Part shown: in pieces, positions 44,744 to 54,198 of the stretch
Layout: every line of letters begins with the position of its first letter
How positions within the stretch are numbered: position 1 is the stretch's first letter
DNA from: Mycolicibacterium hodleri
Lineage (GTDB): Bacteria > Actinomycetota > Actinomycetes > Mycobacteriales > Mycobacteriaceae
DNA: 64,000 bases
Reading direction: 5' to 3'
NCBI RefSeq assembly: GCF_006439015.1
Contig: NZ_RCZG01000003.1
Location: forward strand, 428,819-492,818
The notes under the pieces: model-generated
What the model was told of the DNA's origin: nothing
The model's database searches: none
The model's input: the letters and a program-made list of their open reading frames with translations, nothing else
Translations under genes and position numbers: made by a program

Positions 44744-45808
44744 CTAGTTACCGAAGCCGATCAGGCTGCGCACCTGCGGCAGTGTCGCCGTCGTCGCGAA
44801 GCCAGGCGCTGCCGCGCAGACCGCGGGCACCGCGTTCAACACCTGCATACCCGTTGCGACGTTCGCGGAGTTGACGTGCTCCAGCATCGACGCGTCGCGC
44901 TCAAAGCTCGCGAGTGAGAGGAAGTGGGCGCGCATCGACGGATCGCCCTCGATGGTCAGGGTCCAACCATGCTGCGGCTTCGGCCAATGCTTCGGGTATT
45001 CGTTGCCCACCGTCCACAACGTCTCGATCTCGACGAGTGGCTGCCCCCGCCGCCGACCGACCCAGTTCCACCGCTGACCCGAGGTGGTGCCGGCACGCAG
45101 CAGGTGATCGAAGATCTCGTGATCGTGTTCGGCGGCCACCGCCTCGACGCTTGCCGTCACCTCGTCGATCCCCGCGTGTAACGCATCCGCCAACAGCCAT
45201 ACCTGTTCGGTGAAGATCGAACTGTTGAAGGCGAGGAAGTCGTTTGCCGTCACACTGATCTCGTCGGCCGGGCGGCCGAAGCGCATGTTGTCGAAGGTGA
45301 TCGCGGTGCTGTCGTACACCGACCAGTCGGCCCGCTCCTGAAGCTTGAGTGTGTCGATGGTGCGGCTCATTCCCGACAAGGCCAGCGGCAGTGCGCCCGA
45401 CAGGTTGCCGGGGTTCAGTCCACAGCCGTGCACGCTGGTGCCACCCTTGAGGCAGGCGGCCAGCACCCGGTCGCGGTCCCTGAGCCGAATACGATTGGGG
45501 TGGAATAGAAATGCGGTGGTGACGACGTTCTTGCCGCTGGCAAGAATGGCGCACACCTCACTGATGGACGTCAGCCTCGGTGTGTACACGACGCAATCCG
45601 CATCGAGGGCGAGTACCCGCTCGACGTCGGTCGTGGCAAGTACGCCGACGGGCTCGCGGCCGATCAGGGTTCCCGCGTCGACGCCGTCCTTGTCATCGGA
45701 ATACACCTTGACGCCAACCAGTTCCAGCCCCGCGCGAGGATCCAGCACGGTGGCCAGCACTTCCTTGCCGATTGCGCCCGTACCCCATTGGACTATGCGA
45801 TGTGCCAT
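44744..45808 (-). CDS. DapB-like NAD(P)-dependent dehydrogenase (diaminopentanoate dehydrogenase type)
   Basis: The product is 354 residues. The Rossmann motif is IVQWGTGAIGKEVL, and ADCVVYTPRL and ASGKNVVTTAF are characteristic of the dihydrodipicolinate reductase-like family that includes 2,4-diaminopentanoate dehydrogenase. A GCGLNPG segment lies in the second domain. Mycobacteria carry many paralogues with unknown, probably steroid- or lipid-related, substrates. It begins 55 bp after the PPOX gene on the same strand and may be co-transcribed. Confidence 0.86.
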   Translation of the reverse strand: MAHRIVQWGTGAIGKEVLATVLDPRAGLELVGVKVYSDDKDGVDAGTLIGREPVGVLATTDVERVLALDADCVVYTPRLTSISEVCAILASGKNVVTTAFLFHPNRIRLRDRDRVLAACLKGGTSVHGCGLNPGNLSGALPLALSGMSRTIDTLKLQERADWSVYDSTAITFDNMRFGRPADEISVTANDFLAFNSSIFTEQVWLLADALHAGIDEVTASVEAVAAEHDHEIFDHLLRAGTTSGQRWNWVGRRRGQPLVEIETLWTVGNEYPKHWPKPQHGWTLTIEGDPSMRAHFLSLASFERDASMLEHVNSANVATGMQVLNAVPAVCAAAPGFATTATLPQVRSLIGFGN

Positions 45809-45863
45809 GCCTTCACAGTGGCACGTCGACCGGCGGCTCGTCCGGGGATCGGCGTCTGCGCCC

Positions 45864-46274
45864 TCACGCGTGCCAGGACGACCAGCGGGTCACCGCCACG
45901 GTGACGACCGGCCCGTCGAGAGCGACCCGTTCGTACTGGGGGTATTCCTGCCGGAGCGCCGCGTAGCCGATGGCCATCTGCTCGCCGCTCTCGTGAACGG
46001 TGGCCACCCCGTCTGCGCGGACCCACCACAACTGCGTCCAGTCGGGGTCGTAGTGGTCGGCCAGCAGGCTCACCCGGGAATTGGCGGCGATGTTCGCCAA
46101 TCTCCGCAGCCGCTGAGTGGACTTCCGCTTGGCATCGACGGCTGTGTACACGGTGGCCTCGCCCTCGAGGTGCCTGACCGCGAAGACGACCGGGACCACG
46201 TGCGGTGCTCCGTCCGCACCGACTGTCGCGAGCGCCGCGACGGGTGACGACGCGAACAGGTCGAGCGCGGTCAA
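45864..46274 (-). CDS. PPOX-class F420-dependent oxidoreductase (TIGR03668-like)
   Basis: The product is 136 residues, a single split beta-barrel: [20 protein letters not shown], then [20 protein letters not shown] and a WWVRADG strand. These small flavin/F420-binding proteins are numerous in mycobacteria, and this subtype is associated with F420 users. No ATG or GTG fits. A TTG at 46274 overlaps the upstream stop as TTGA and gives [11 protein letters not shown], so TTG with translational coupling is chosen. It is encoded directly after the proline-rich membrane protein. Confidence 0.78.
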   Translation of the reverse strand: MTALDLFASSPVAALATVGADGAPHVVPVVFAVRHLEGEATVYTAVDAKRKSTQRLRRLANIAANSRVSLLADHYDPDWTQLWWVRADGVATVHESGEQMAIGYAALRQEYPQYERVALDGPVVTVAVTRWSSWHA

Positions 46275-46939
46275 CGCGACGGCTTCTGCGGACTCACGCT
46301 CATCGGTGAGCGGGTGACGTTTAGTTCGGGCTTCTTGGTGGGCCTGGGTGCTGGTCGCGCGATCACCGGGGCCGGCTGGATCTCCGAGGCCGACGGCGGA
46401 GGGGGAGGCGGGGGCGGCGGTGGTGGCGGCGGCGGAGGAGGTGATGGCTCGTCGCTGGTCGTCGGGGGGGCCGTCGATGGCGTCGGCTCCGCCGTGGGAG
46501 TGTTGCCGCTGGGCACCGAGGTGTTGCCAGGGGATCCGCGGAATGCGAGCAAGACGACCGACACGACGAGCGCGACCGCGGCCACCGACACCGCGATCGT
46601 CACCGCTAGGTTCGCCCCCGTCCGATACCACGGCGTTGGCGCAGGCCTGAAGTTCCAGGTGCTGACGTTGAATGCGTCGAAGGCCTGCTCCTCCGACTCA
46701 GTGGGCGGCGCGGGCTCGATCCACTCCGCGACGATCGGGGCTTCGGCAGACACCGTCCCGGGGGGATCGCCTTCCGCGGGATCCGCGTAGTGGGGCTCGT
46801 CGAACAGGTACCCGTACTTCCCGTCGGCGCTCCGCGCCACGGCGTCACGGTGCGGGTCAACGGCCGACCGATCCGTGTCGACTGGGTTGTCGACAGGATC
46901 GTCCAACCCGGCTTTCCCCGAGGCCTCGCTGTCAGCCAC
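46271..46939 (-). CDS. Proline-rich single-pass membrane protein
   Basis: The product is 222 residues. An acidic cytoplasmic N-terminus (about 1-100) contains [13 protein letters not shown] and a Trp-rich [16 protein letters not shown] just before the membrane. One membrane helix follows at about 108-130 ([21 protein letters not shown]). The outside part is Thr/Pro/Ser-rich with an uninterrupted run of 16 Pro residues, then a short basic end. I recognise no enzyme domain. The Pro run is likely to span part of the cell wall. Its stop overlaps the TTG start of the PPOX gene. Confidence 0.75.
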   Translation of the reverse strand: MADSEASGKAGLDDPVDNPVDTDRSAVDPHRDAVARSADGKYGYLFDEPHYADPAEGDPPGTVSAEAPIVAEWIEPAPPTESEEQAFDAFNVSTWNFRPAPTPWYRTGANLAVTIAVSVAAVALVVSVVLLAFRGSPGNTSVPSGNTPTAEPTPSTAPPTTSDEPSPPPPPPPPPPPPPPPPSASEIQPAPVIARPAPRPTKKPELNVTRSPMSVSPQKPSR

Positions 46940-47151
46940 CCCATGATGTTAGGCGTGTACCTGCGGATATGCGTGACCGATTGCCGAAATGGCTCGGCGC
47001 GTCGACGAACGCGGGGAGTCCTCCTCGAACACCTGCCGACGTGCTGGCCCACCGGTAAGGTCCCCTCCGAGGTTGGTTAGTTCACCATCGCGATCATGCG
47101 CGGCCACCTCAGCGCCACCGTCACGCATCCCGCCCATAAGAAGGTTCGCCA

Positions 47152-48282
47152 ATGAAGAAAAGTCGGCTCGCCAGCGTTCTCGTCCTCCTCGTGGCGGGCG
47201 GCCTCGTCGCCTGCGCACCGCCCGAGTCGAAAGACCAGGGAGAGAAGACCTCCGCCGGGGTCAGCGCGAGCGAGGCCACGTCGGCCGCCGACTTCGGCGG
47301 GGACAACCTGTCGGGCCTCATCGACGCCGCGAAGAAGGAAGGCGAGCTCAACGTGATCGCGCTTCCGCCGGACTGGGCCAACTACGGCGCCATCATCAAG
47401 GCGTTCGGCGACAAGTACGGCATCAAGGTCAACTCGGCCCAGCCCGACGCTGCCAGCCAGGAAGAGATCAACGCCGCCACCCAGCAGAAGGGCAAGTCCA
47501 CCGCGCCCGACGTCTTCGACCTCGGTCAGGCCGTCGCGCTGGCCAACACCGCGATGTTCGCGCCCTACAAGGTGGAGAAGTTCGACGAGATCTCCGCGGC
47601 GATGAAGGCTCCCGACGGCGCCTGGGTCAACGATTACGGCGGCTACATGTCGATCGGCTACGACTCGGCCAAGGTGCCCGAGATCAAGGGTGTCAACGAT
47701 CTCCTCGGACCCGACTTCAAGGGCAAGGTCGCGCTCAATGGCGATCCGACCCAGGCCGGCGCCGCGTTCTCCGGCGTGATGATGGTGGCGCTGTCGCAGG
47801 GCGGCTCGCCCGACGACATCGCACCCGGGGTGGCGTTCTTCCAGAAGCTGAAGGAAGCGGGCAACTTCCTGCCCGTCGACCCGACCCCGGCCACCATCGA
47901 GTCGGGCCAGACGCCGGTCGTCGTCGACTGGGATTACCTCAACGTCGCGGAGACGAAGAAGCTGCCGTCGTGGAAGGTGGTCATCCCGCCGAACGCCGCG
48001 CTGGCGGGCTACTACTATCAGGCCGTCAACAAGGGCGCGCCTCATCCGGCCGCCGCCCGGCTGTGGCAAGAGTTCCTGTACAGCGATGAGGGCCAGAACC
48101 TGTTCCTGCAGGGCAGTGCACGCCCGGTGCGGGCCGACAGCATGGTCACCGCGGGCACCATCGACATGACCGCTTACCAGCAGCTGCCGCCAGTCGACGG
48201 CGCGGCGACCTATGTCTCGGAGCAGCAGAGCGACGCCGCGAAGAAGTATCTCGAGGCCAACTGGGCGAAGGCGATCGGCTGA
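47152..48282 (+). CDS. ABC transporter substrate-binding lipoprotein
   Basis: The product is 376 residues. A lipoprotein signal is present (SVLVLLVAGGLVACAPPE, lipobox VAC). The mature part is an extracellular solute-binding protein of the Fe3+/polyamine/thiamine/phosphonate class: GELNVIALPPDWANYGAII, then DVFDLGQAVA and a C-terminal EFLYSDEGQNLFLQG. The AAGAAGG before ATG 47152 is a good ribosome site. The four genes 47152-50946 form a complete importer. The substrate cannot be read from the sequence; polyamine, iron or an organophosphonate are the main options for this class. Confidence 0.88.
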   Translation: MKKSRLASVLVLLVAGGLVACAPPESKDQGEKTSAGVSASEATSAADFGGDNLSGLIDAAKKEGELNVIALPPDWANYGAIIKAFGDKYGIKVNSAQPDAASQEEINAATQQKGKSTAPDVFDLGQAVALANTAMFAPYKVEKFDEISAAMKAPDGAWVNDYGGYMSIGYDSAKVPEIKGVNDLLGPDFKGKVALNGDPTQAGAAFSGVMMVALSQGGSPDDIAPGVAFFQKLKEAGNFLPVDPTPATIESGQTPVVVDWDYLNVAETKKLPSWKVVIPPNAALAGYYYQAVNKGAPHPAAARLWQEFLYSDEGQNLFLQGSARPVRADSMVTAGTIDMTAYQQLPPVDGAATYVSEQQSDAAKKYLEANWAKAIG

Positions 48283-49130
48283 GCGTCCTGCGGCGTCTCC
48301 GTAAAGCCCTGCCGCTGCTGCCCTTCTTCGCGGTGGTCGGGATCTTCCTGATCGTCCCGACGGTGACCGTCGTCGCGAGCGCCGTGATGGAGGATGGGCG
48401 ATTCTCGCTCTCCCGTTTGGCCGCGTTGTTCTCCGACACGGCGCTCACCGCGCTCGGCAGGAGCGTCTTCCTCTCGGGCAGCACAGCACTGTTCGGCGCC
48501 GTGTTCGGTGCGTTGCTGGCCTGGTTGATCGTGACCCGACCCGCGACGTCCATGATTCGGCGTGGTGTGATCGCCCTCTGCAGTGTGTTGGCCCAGTTCG
48601 GCGGCGTCGCACTGGCTTTCGCGTTCCTGGCCACGATCGGCCTGAACGGCGTTCTCACACTGTGGATTCAGGAGCACTTCGGCTGGAACCTCGCGGGCTC
48701 CGGATGGCTGTACGGCTTGTCGGGACTGGTGCTCGTGTACACCTATTTCCAGATTCCGTTGATGGTCATCGTGTTCCTACCCGCGCTTGAGGGTCTGCGC
48801 GAGCAGTGGCGCGAGGCCGCGGTCAGCCTCGGCGCGTCGACGTGGCAGTACTGGCGCCAGGTTGCCGTCCCGCTGCTCACCCCGGCGTTCCTAGGTGCGG
48901 TACTTCTGTTGTTCGCCAATGCCTTTGCGGCGTACGCGACGGCTGCGGCACTGGTGAGCCAGGGCAGTCCGATCGTGCCGCTGCTGATCCGCTCGGCACT
49001 CACCAGCGAGGTGGTGCTGGGTCAGTCCGGCTTCGCCTACGCCTTGGCGCTCGAGATGATCGTCGTGGTGGCCCTGGTGATGGGTGCCTACAGCCTGCTG
49101 GTCCGACGCACGTCGCGGTGGCTGCGATGA
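48279..49130 (+). CDS. ABC transporter permease, first subunit (probable CTG start)
   Basis: The product is 283 residues if translation starts at CTG 48279, which overlaps the upstream stop as CTGA. This gives an N-terminus LSVLRRLRKALPLLPFFAVV with a basic end and a complete first membrane helix. The first ATG/GTG/TTG in frame is GTG 48333, which would cut into that helix. Six membrane helices are seen, with the EAA loop REQWREAAVSLGASTWQYW that contacts the ATPase. It overlaps the second permease as ATGA. Confidence 0.85.
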   Translation: MSVLRRLRKALPLLPFFAVVGIFLIVPTVTVVASAVMEDGRFSLSRLAALFSDTALTALGRSVFLSGSTALFGAVFGALLAWLIVTRPATSMIRRGVIALCSVLAQFGGVALAFAFLATIGLNGVLTLWIQEHFGWNLAGSGWLYGLSGLVLVYTYFQIPLMVIVFLPALEGLREQWREAAVSLGASTWQYWRQVAVPLLTPAFLGAVLLLFANAFAAYATAAALVSQGSPIVPLLIRSALTSEVVLGQSGFAYALALEMIVVVALVMGAYSLLVRRTSRWLR

Positions 49131-49888
49131 CGACGCGGGTGTTCAGAGGTGCGCTTTGGGTGGCGTTCGGGTTGTTCTTCCTCTTCCCGCTGTACGCGAT
49201 GGCCGACTTCTCCACCCGGAACCTGCTCAAGGGTGGCCGCACCATGCAGGCATGGGCCAACCTCGTCACGGACGACGCTCTGTATCAGTCGATCATCACG
49301 TCGCTGTCGCTCGCGGTGCTGACCGTGGTGGTGATGCTCCTCCTCCTGGTGCCGACGATGATCTGGGTGAGGCTGCGGACGCCGTGGGCCAAGGGCGCCG
49401 TCGAATTCCTGTGCTTACTGCCGCTCACCATTCCCGCGTTGGTGGTCGTCGTCGGACTCAAGAACGTCTATCTGTGGGTGACCTACATCTTCGGCGAGTC
49501 CGCGCTGACGCTGACTTTCGTCTACGTGGTGGTGGTGTTGCCCTTCGCGTACCGGTCGATCGACGCGGCATTGTCCGCAATAGATCTCGAGACGCTGTCC
49601 GAGGCGGCGCGTTCGCTGGGCGCCGGGTGGACCACCACCATCGCGCGTGTCGTCGTCCCCAACATCTGGTCGGGCGTGCTGTCGGCCGCCTTCATCTCGG
49701 TGGCCGTCGTTCTCGGTGAATACACCATCGCCTCCCTTTCCGGCTTCCAGACGTTGCCCATTCAGATCGTCGCACTCGGTAAGACCGACGGGCCGACCTC
49801 GGTGGCGGCGTCCTTGGCGACCCTGTTGTTCGGTTTCTTTCTGCTGCTTGTACTTTCACTCGTTACCCGACGGAGGCGTCACGCATGA
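49127..49888 (+). CDS. ABC transporter permease, second subunit
   Basis: The product is 253 residues with six membrane helices. The EAA loop reads ETLSEAARSLGAGWTTTIAR. ATG 49127 overlaps the stop of the first permease, and its own stop overlaps the ATPase start (ATGA). PotC/FbpB-like permeases of this type pair with one related permease and a single ATPase gene. Confidence 0.9.
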   Translation: MTTRVFRGALWVAFGLFFLFPLYAMADFSTRNLLKGGRTMQAWANLVTDDALYQSIITSLSLAVLTVVVMLLLLVPTMIWVRLRTPWAKGAVEFLCLLPLTIPALVVVVGLKNVYLWVTYIFGESALTLTFVYVVVVLPFAYRSIDAALSAIDLETLSEAARSLGAGWTTTIARVVVPNIWSGVLSAAFISVAVVLGEYTIASLSGFQTLPIQIVALGKTDGPTSVAASLATLLFGFFLLLVLSLVTRRRRHA

Positions 49889-50946
49889 ACGGCCCGAAGA
49901 CGAGCTCGGGGGTCAGTGTCGAACTGACCGATCTCACTCGGACCTATGGCACGGTCAAGGCGCTCGATGGCCTCAACCTGCGGATGGAGCCCGGCGAGTT
50001 CATCGCGCTCCTCGGTCCGTCAGGCTGCGGCAAGACGACGGCGCTGCGCATCCTCGCCGGCCTCGACCAAGCGACCTCGGGGACGGTGACCGTCGACGGG
50101 CGCGACCTGACCGACGTGCCGGCCAACAAGCGCGACATGGGCATGGTGTTCCAGGCCTACAGCCTGTTCCCCCATCTGACCGCTTCGGAGAACGTGGAGT
50201 TCGGGCTGAAGATGCGCGGCAGCGCGAAGGGTGAACGGGGCAAGCGGGCTGCCGAGATGCTCGACCTCGTCGGATTGTCGGAGCACGCGCACAAGTACGC
50301 GTCCGAAATGTCGGGTGGTCAACAGCAGCGGGTCGCGTTGGCGCGGGCGTTGGCAATCCGTCCCCGGGTTCTGCTGCTCGACGAGCCGCTCTCTGCGCTC
50401 GACGCGAAGGTACGCACTCAGCTCCGCGACGAGATTCGGCGGGTGCAACTCGAGGTCGGGACGACGACGTTGTTCGTCACTCACGATCAAGAGGAGGCGC
50501 TGGCGGTCGCCGACCGGGTGGGTGTGATGAGCAAGGGCCGCCTCGAGCAACTCGCTCCGCCCGCAGATGTGTACGCCAACCCCGCCTCGCCGTTCGTTGC
50601 GGAGTTCGTCGGGCTGAACAACCAAGTGCCTACCCAGGTTTCGGGTGGGCGAGCCAGCGTGTTCGGCACTGAACTGCCGACGTTGACGGGATCGATCACC
50701 TCGGGGTCCGGCATGGCGATGGTGCGGCCGGAGTCCGTGACCGTCATCGCCGACGATGCGGGAGCGGCTACCGTGAGGTCGGCGGCCTTCCTCGGACCAA
50801 TCTCGCGGGTGTATGTCGAAATGCCGGACGGCGCAATGGTGCATGCCCAGTTGAGCAGCTCGCAGGCCAGGGAGATCTCCCCGGGACAGCGGGTATCCGT
50901 GGGGGTTCTGCCCACCGACGTTCTGGTGGTGCCCGCGGGCGGTTAG
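49885..50946 (+). CDS. ABC transporter ATP-binding protein (PotA/FbpC type)
   Basis: The product is 353 residues. Walker A is GPSGCGKTTA, the Q-loop MGMVFQAYSLFP, the signature MSGGQQQRVALARAL, Walker B LLLDEPLSALDA and the switch FVTHDQEEAL. A C-terminal TOBE-like regulatory domain follows (about 275-350). It powers the importer encoded by the three preceding genes. The TOBE part often binds the substrate class or metal in PotA, ModC or FbpC relatives. Confidence 0.93.
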   Translation: MNGPKTSSGVSVELTDLTRTYGTVKALDGLNLRMEPGEFIALLGPSGCGKTTALRILAGLDQATSGTVTVDGRDLTDVPANKRDMGMVFQAYSLFPHLTASENVEFGLKMRGSAKGERGKRAAEMLDLVGLSEHAHKYASEMSGGQQQRVALARALAIRPRVLLLDEPLSALDAKVRTQLRDEIRRVQLEVGTTTLFVTHDQEEALAVADRVGVMSKGRLEQLAPPADVYANPASPFVAEFVGLNNQVPTQVSGGRASVFGTELPTLTGSITSGSGMAMVRPESVTVIADDAGAATVRSAAFLGPISRVYVEMPDGAMVHAQLSSSQAREISPGQRVSVGVLPTDVLVVPAGG

Positions 50947-50987
50947 TCCCAATTAGCAGGTGGCTATGACATTTTGGGTGCTCGGTA

Positions 50988-51001
50988 GTGGATTCATCCA
51001 C
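50988..51001. promoter_or_regulatory. Perfect short palindrome upstream of the HNH gene
   Basis: GTGGATTCATCCAC is a perfect inverted repeat (6-bp arms, 2-bp centre) in the 127-bp gap before the DUF222 gene. It could be an operator, but nothing ties a regulator to it. Confidence 0.25.
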
Positions 51002-51073
51002 AGTGCGTGATTCATCCCCAACTTGGGCTTGAGCTGCTTTTCTCCGTCGGCACCAGCACGTAGATTCGAAAGC

Positions 51074-52696
51074 ATGTTCGACGATTTGGTGGCCGCGACG
51101 GCGGGCACATCTGGCGCTCGGGCCCTTGATGGGTGGACGCGGGTGGAGTCCGCGTCCTGTGCTCGTCGGCTTTCGGCGATGGTCGACATGCTCGATCACG
51201 TGCATGCCGCCGACGGATCCGCCGACCGCGACCAATGGTGCTTGGACAACTGGTCCGCGGTGACCGCGCATATCGGCGTCGCCGCCGGCATCACTTCAGG
51301 CACGGCCTCGAACATGCTGTTGGTCGGGATCGCGTTGCGGGAACGGTTCCCAAAGGTGTCCGCGTTGTTCTCGGCTGGGCTGATTTCCTATCAGGTGGTG
51401 CGGGTGACGGTGACGCGCAGCGCCAACGTCATCGACCCGGACGCACTACGTTCATTGGACGAACGACTGTCGCAGGCATTCCAGGATTGGGAACCGCTCT
51501 CGGTGGACAAGACCGAGAAGACCATCGACGCGATCATCGCCGAGGTCGATCCGCTGGCGCGACGCCGCCGCGAAGCCCAAGCCCGCGACCGTGGGGTGCA
51601 GTTCGCCACTGAGGACGGCAGTGGCATCGCCACCCTGTTCGCGACCCTGTTCGCCACTGACGCCAAAGCCCTCGAGACCCGCCTAAACGGGTTGGCTAAC
51701 ACCGCCTGCCCGGGCGATCCGCGGACCAAGGATCAGCGGTGCGCCGATGCCATGGGCGCACTGGCCCACGGTGCTGACCGGCTGTCCTGCCTGTGTGGCG
51801 CCGAGGCGTGCCTGGCCGCCGTGACGCCACCGTCGACCGGGGTCGTCGTCTACGTCGTGGCGCATCAAGACACCCTGGACGCGCGCCCTGATCGCGAAGC
51901 GACGTCTCCGCCGCCACCCGACGAGCCCGTGGCGCCCGGCGATCCCGAACTGGCAGATGCAGAGGACGCTGCCGCCGAATTCTCAGCCCTGGACGGCTCG
52001 CTGCCAACGGCGTTCAGCAAGCCGTTGCGCGAGCAGACCCTCATCGAGGCCTGGACCGCGCTGACTAATCTGGCTCCCGCGGCGTCCAGCACCATCCGCC
52101 CCGCGACGATGATGAGCGGGGCATTCCTGCCCGGGGCGATCGCCCAACGCGCCGCCCTCGGAGCGATGATCACCACGATCACCCACCCCGGGCAAACTCC
52201 ACCGGAGAACCGGTACACCCCGTCGAAGAGGCTGGCCGACTTCGTCCGGGCTCGCGATCTGACGTGCCGCTTTCCGGGCTGTTGCGCACCGGCCACGAAC
52301 TGCGACCTCGACCATACGATCCCGTGGCCGTACGGGCCGACCCAGGCCTCCAACCTCAAGGCACTTTGCCGAAAACATCACTTGCTCAAGACATTCTGGA
52401 GCGGCGACGGCGGCTGGCAAGACCGGCAGTTCCCCGATGGCACCGTCGAATGGACGGCACCCAACGGCCGAAGACACCTGACCAGACCGGGCAGCAGACC
52501 GCTCTTCCCCGAACTATGCACACCGACCGCACCGACGGTATCGACTGGGCGCGTGCCGCTCTCGCACAACCCTGGGCTGAGGATGCCGCGACGGCAGACC
52601 ACCCGAGCGCAGGACCGCGCCCGCCGCATCGTCGAGGAACGCGAACTCAACCGGGCCGACGCCGAGGCCGACGGCGAAGCGGCCCCGCCGTTCTGA
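51074..52696 (+). CDS. DUF222/HNH endonuclease domain protein (13E12 repeat family)
   Basis: The product is 540 residues. A long N-terminal DUF222 region (about 1-330, with VSALFSAGLISYQVVRVT) precedes an HNH nuclease domain. The nuclease has CRFPGCCAPATNCDLDHTIP, then LKALCRKHHLLKT, with all Cys and His ligands present. The family is the REP13E12 group of mycobacteria, present in many copies and in M. tuberculosis used as integration site by prophage phiRv1. ATG 51074 gives the usual MFDDLVAA start. The gene seems intact. The true role of these proteins is not known. Confidence 0.9.
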   Translation: MFDDLVAATAGTSGARALDGWTRVESASCARRLSAMVDMLDHVHAADGSADRDQWCLDNWSAVTAHIGVAAGITSGTASNMLLVGIALRERFPKVSALFSAGLISYQVVRVTVTRSANVIDPDALRSLDERLSQAFQDWEPLSVDKTEKTIDAIIAEVDPLARRRREAQARDRGVQFATEDGSGIATLFATLFATDAKALETRLNGLANTACPGDPRTKDQRCADAMGALAHGADRLSCLCGAEACLAAVTPPSTGVVVYVVAHQDTLDARPDREATSPPPPDEPVAPGDPELADAEDAAAEFSALDGSLPTAFSKPLREQTLIEAWTALTNLAPAASSTIRPATMMSGAFLPGAIAQRAALGAMITTITHPGQTPPENRYTPSKRLADFVRARDLTCRFPGCCAPATNCDLDHTIPWPYGPTQASNLKALCRKHHLLKTFWSGDGGWQDRQFPDGTVEWTAPNGRRHLTRPGSRPLFPELCTPTAPTVSTGRVPLSHNPGLRMPRRQTTRAQDRARRIVEERELNRADAEADGEAAPPF

Positions 52697-52701
52697 CCGA
52701 C

Positions 52702-53271
52702 CTATACGTCCTTGACGGGTTCGATGCCCAGGTCTCGGTAGGTGACGAGCGCAGCGAAGGGGACGTTCCTGCGCGCGAACCGTCCGGCCGCCACGTCGCC
52801 GCGGTCGACCATCGGGATGACACCGCTGACGACGGCACCTGCCGCGACGGCGCGCTCGAAGGCGATCTCGGTGGAGCCGCCGGTGCTGATGACGTCGTCG
52901 ACGAGCAGGACGCGGGTCCCGTGCTCAAGGCGGGTGCCTTCGATCCACTGCTCGCGGCCGCGCTGCTTCTGTTCCTTGCGGACGGAGAACCAGGCCTTCC
53001 CGGTCACCATGGCGATGCCGTGTGCAAGTGGATCGGCACCCATGGTCAAGCCGCCGACAGCGTCGAATTCGATGCCGGTCTGCACGGCGAGGTCGGCCAC
53101 CGCACGGCTGACGATGGTGAGCCGCTCGCCGGTGTCGATCGCGTACTTGCCGTCGATGTAGTCGTGGCTCAGCTGGCCGCTGGCCAGTCTGAACGGCTCC
53201 TCGCGGCGTTCATAGCCACGGGTGCGAATGAGGTCGAAGGCGGCTTGCCAGGTCTCGGGACGGTCGGACAC
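52702..53271 (-). CDS. pyrE: Orotate phosphoribosyltransferase
   Basis: The product is 189 residues. The PRPP-binding signature is VLLVDDVISTGGS, and the catalytic loop contains FSVRKEQKQRGREQWIEG. It makes orotidine 5'-phosphate from orotate and PRPP in pyrimidine synthesis. GTG 53271 is chosen since homologues begin shortly before the ETWQAAFDLIRTRGYERR segment. It lies 32 bp after the HugZ-like gene on the same strand, and its stop is 5 bp from the convergent DUF222 stop. Confidence 0.9.
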   Translation of the reverse strand: MSDRPETWQAAFDLIRTRGYERREEPFRLASGQLSHDYIDGKYAIDTGERLTIVSRAVADLAVQTGIEFDAVGGLTMGADPLAHGIAMVTGKAWFSVRKEQKQRGREQWIEGTRLEHGTRVLLVDDVISTGGSTEIAFERAVAAGAVVSGVIPMVDRGDVAAGRFARRNVPFAALVTYRDLGIEPVKDV

Positions 53272-53303
53272 GCTCCGATCGTATGACACGGCGCCGAAGG
53301 CGA

Positions 53304-54116
53304 TTAGCCTGAGCGCGCTCGCCTGGTCAGTTCTACGGTGGCCGACCGCAATTCGTCGGCGGAGTCGAGTCGCTGGGCATAGCTGACCCGCGGATACGCA
53401 ATCCCACGCTCCGTGATGACCTTCAGGTCGAGCCCGTACCGATCGACACCCGTACAGGTGGCGGCGGTGGTGTCCGGGTAGCCGCCGAGCGTCCTGGCCA
53501 TCGCGGCCAGTGCCTCGGCATGGTCTGCGTTGAGGTGCTCGATCGCGCCGCCGGCGACGGCCTGGATCGGGTCCGGTTCCGCAGCGGCGTAGTCGGTGCC
53601 GATGGCCGAGTCCATGCGACCGTAGCCACCGACCCACCGCACCCTGTCGACGCGGAGCACCCACAGAGTGAAGTCGCTGTAGTCGACGTAGTACTTCGCC
53701 GCGGGCACCGCGTCGAGGTGGGCCTGGCGGGCTACCACGAGTCGGTCGCCGGTGGGCTTCTCGGCGACCCCGGCCAATGTGATCCGCGAGTTGGCGAGCG
53801 GATCGCTGTCGGTGGCGGCCGCGACGATCGCGATGCTGGCCCTCGGGTCGCCGGCGAGGTTGCGGCCGTGCTCGGCGAGGTTGGACACGCAGAGCACCGG
53901 TCCGCCGTCGAGCAGACCGTAGGTCACGAACGACGCCCAGGGGTCGCCTGCCGTCGTCAACGTCGCCAGAGTGCCGGTATTGGTGGACGCGGCGATCGTG
54001 CGCGCCTCTTCGGCGGCCGATGGCCGGGTCGCATTCACGGGCTGGGTCAACGGGGGCGGAATCGACGGGGCGTCGCCCGGGTCACCGTGGTCGCGTAACG
54101 AGTCACCGGATGCCAC
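53304..54116 (-). CDS. HugZ-like split-barrel flavin/haem protein with DUF2470
   Basis: The product is 270 residues. A Pro-rich start leads into a PPOX split barrel (TLATLTTAGDPWASFVTYGL, then RNLAGDPRASIAIV). The C-terminal DUF2470 domain (IEHLNADHAEALAAMART) is the part that gives the haem-degrading HugZ group its axial ligand region. Members bind FMN or haem; some open the haem ring. It is divergent from the maltokinase gene, with 82 bp between, and precedes pyrE on its own strand. Confidence 0.85.
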   Translation of the reverse strand: MASGDSLRDHGDPGDAPSIPPPLTQPVNATRPSAAEEARTIAASTNTGTLATLTTAGDPWASFVTYGLLDGGPVLCVSNLAEHGRNLAGDPRASIAIVAAATDSDPLANSRITLAGVAEKPTGDRLVVARQAHLDAVPAAKYYVDYSDFTLWVLRVDRVRWVGGYGRMDSAIGTDYAAAEPDPIQAVAGGAIEHLNADHAEALAAMARTLGGYPDTTAATCTGVDRYGLDLKVITERGIAYPRVSYAQRLDSADELRSATVELTRRARSG

Positions 54117-54198
54117 CCCAGCACCCTACCGGCCTGGACCGGGGGATCGGGCTGCCGGCTGATTCAAAGTCGCAGAGCATGGGTAGCTTTGAACACTG

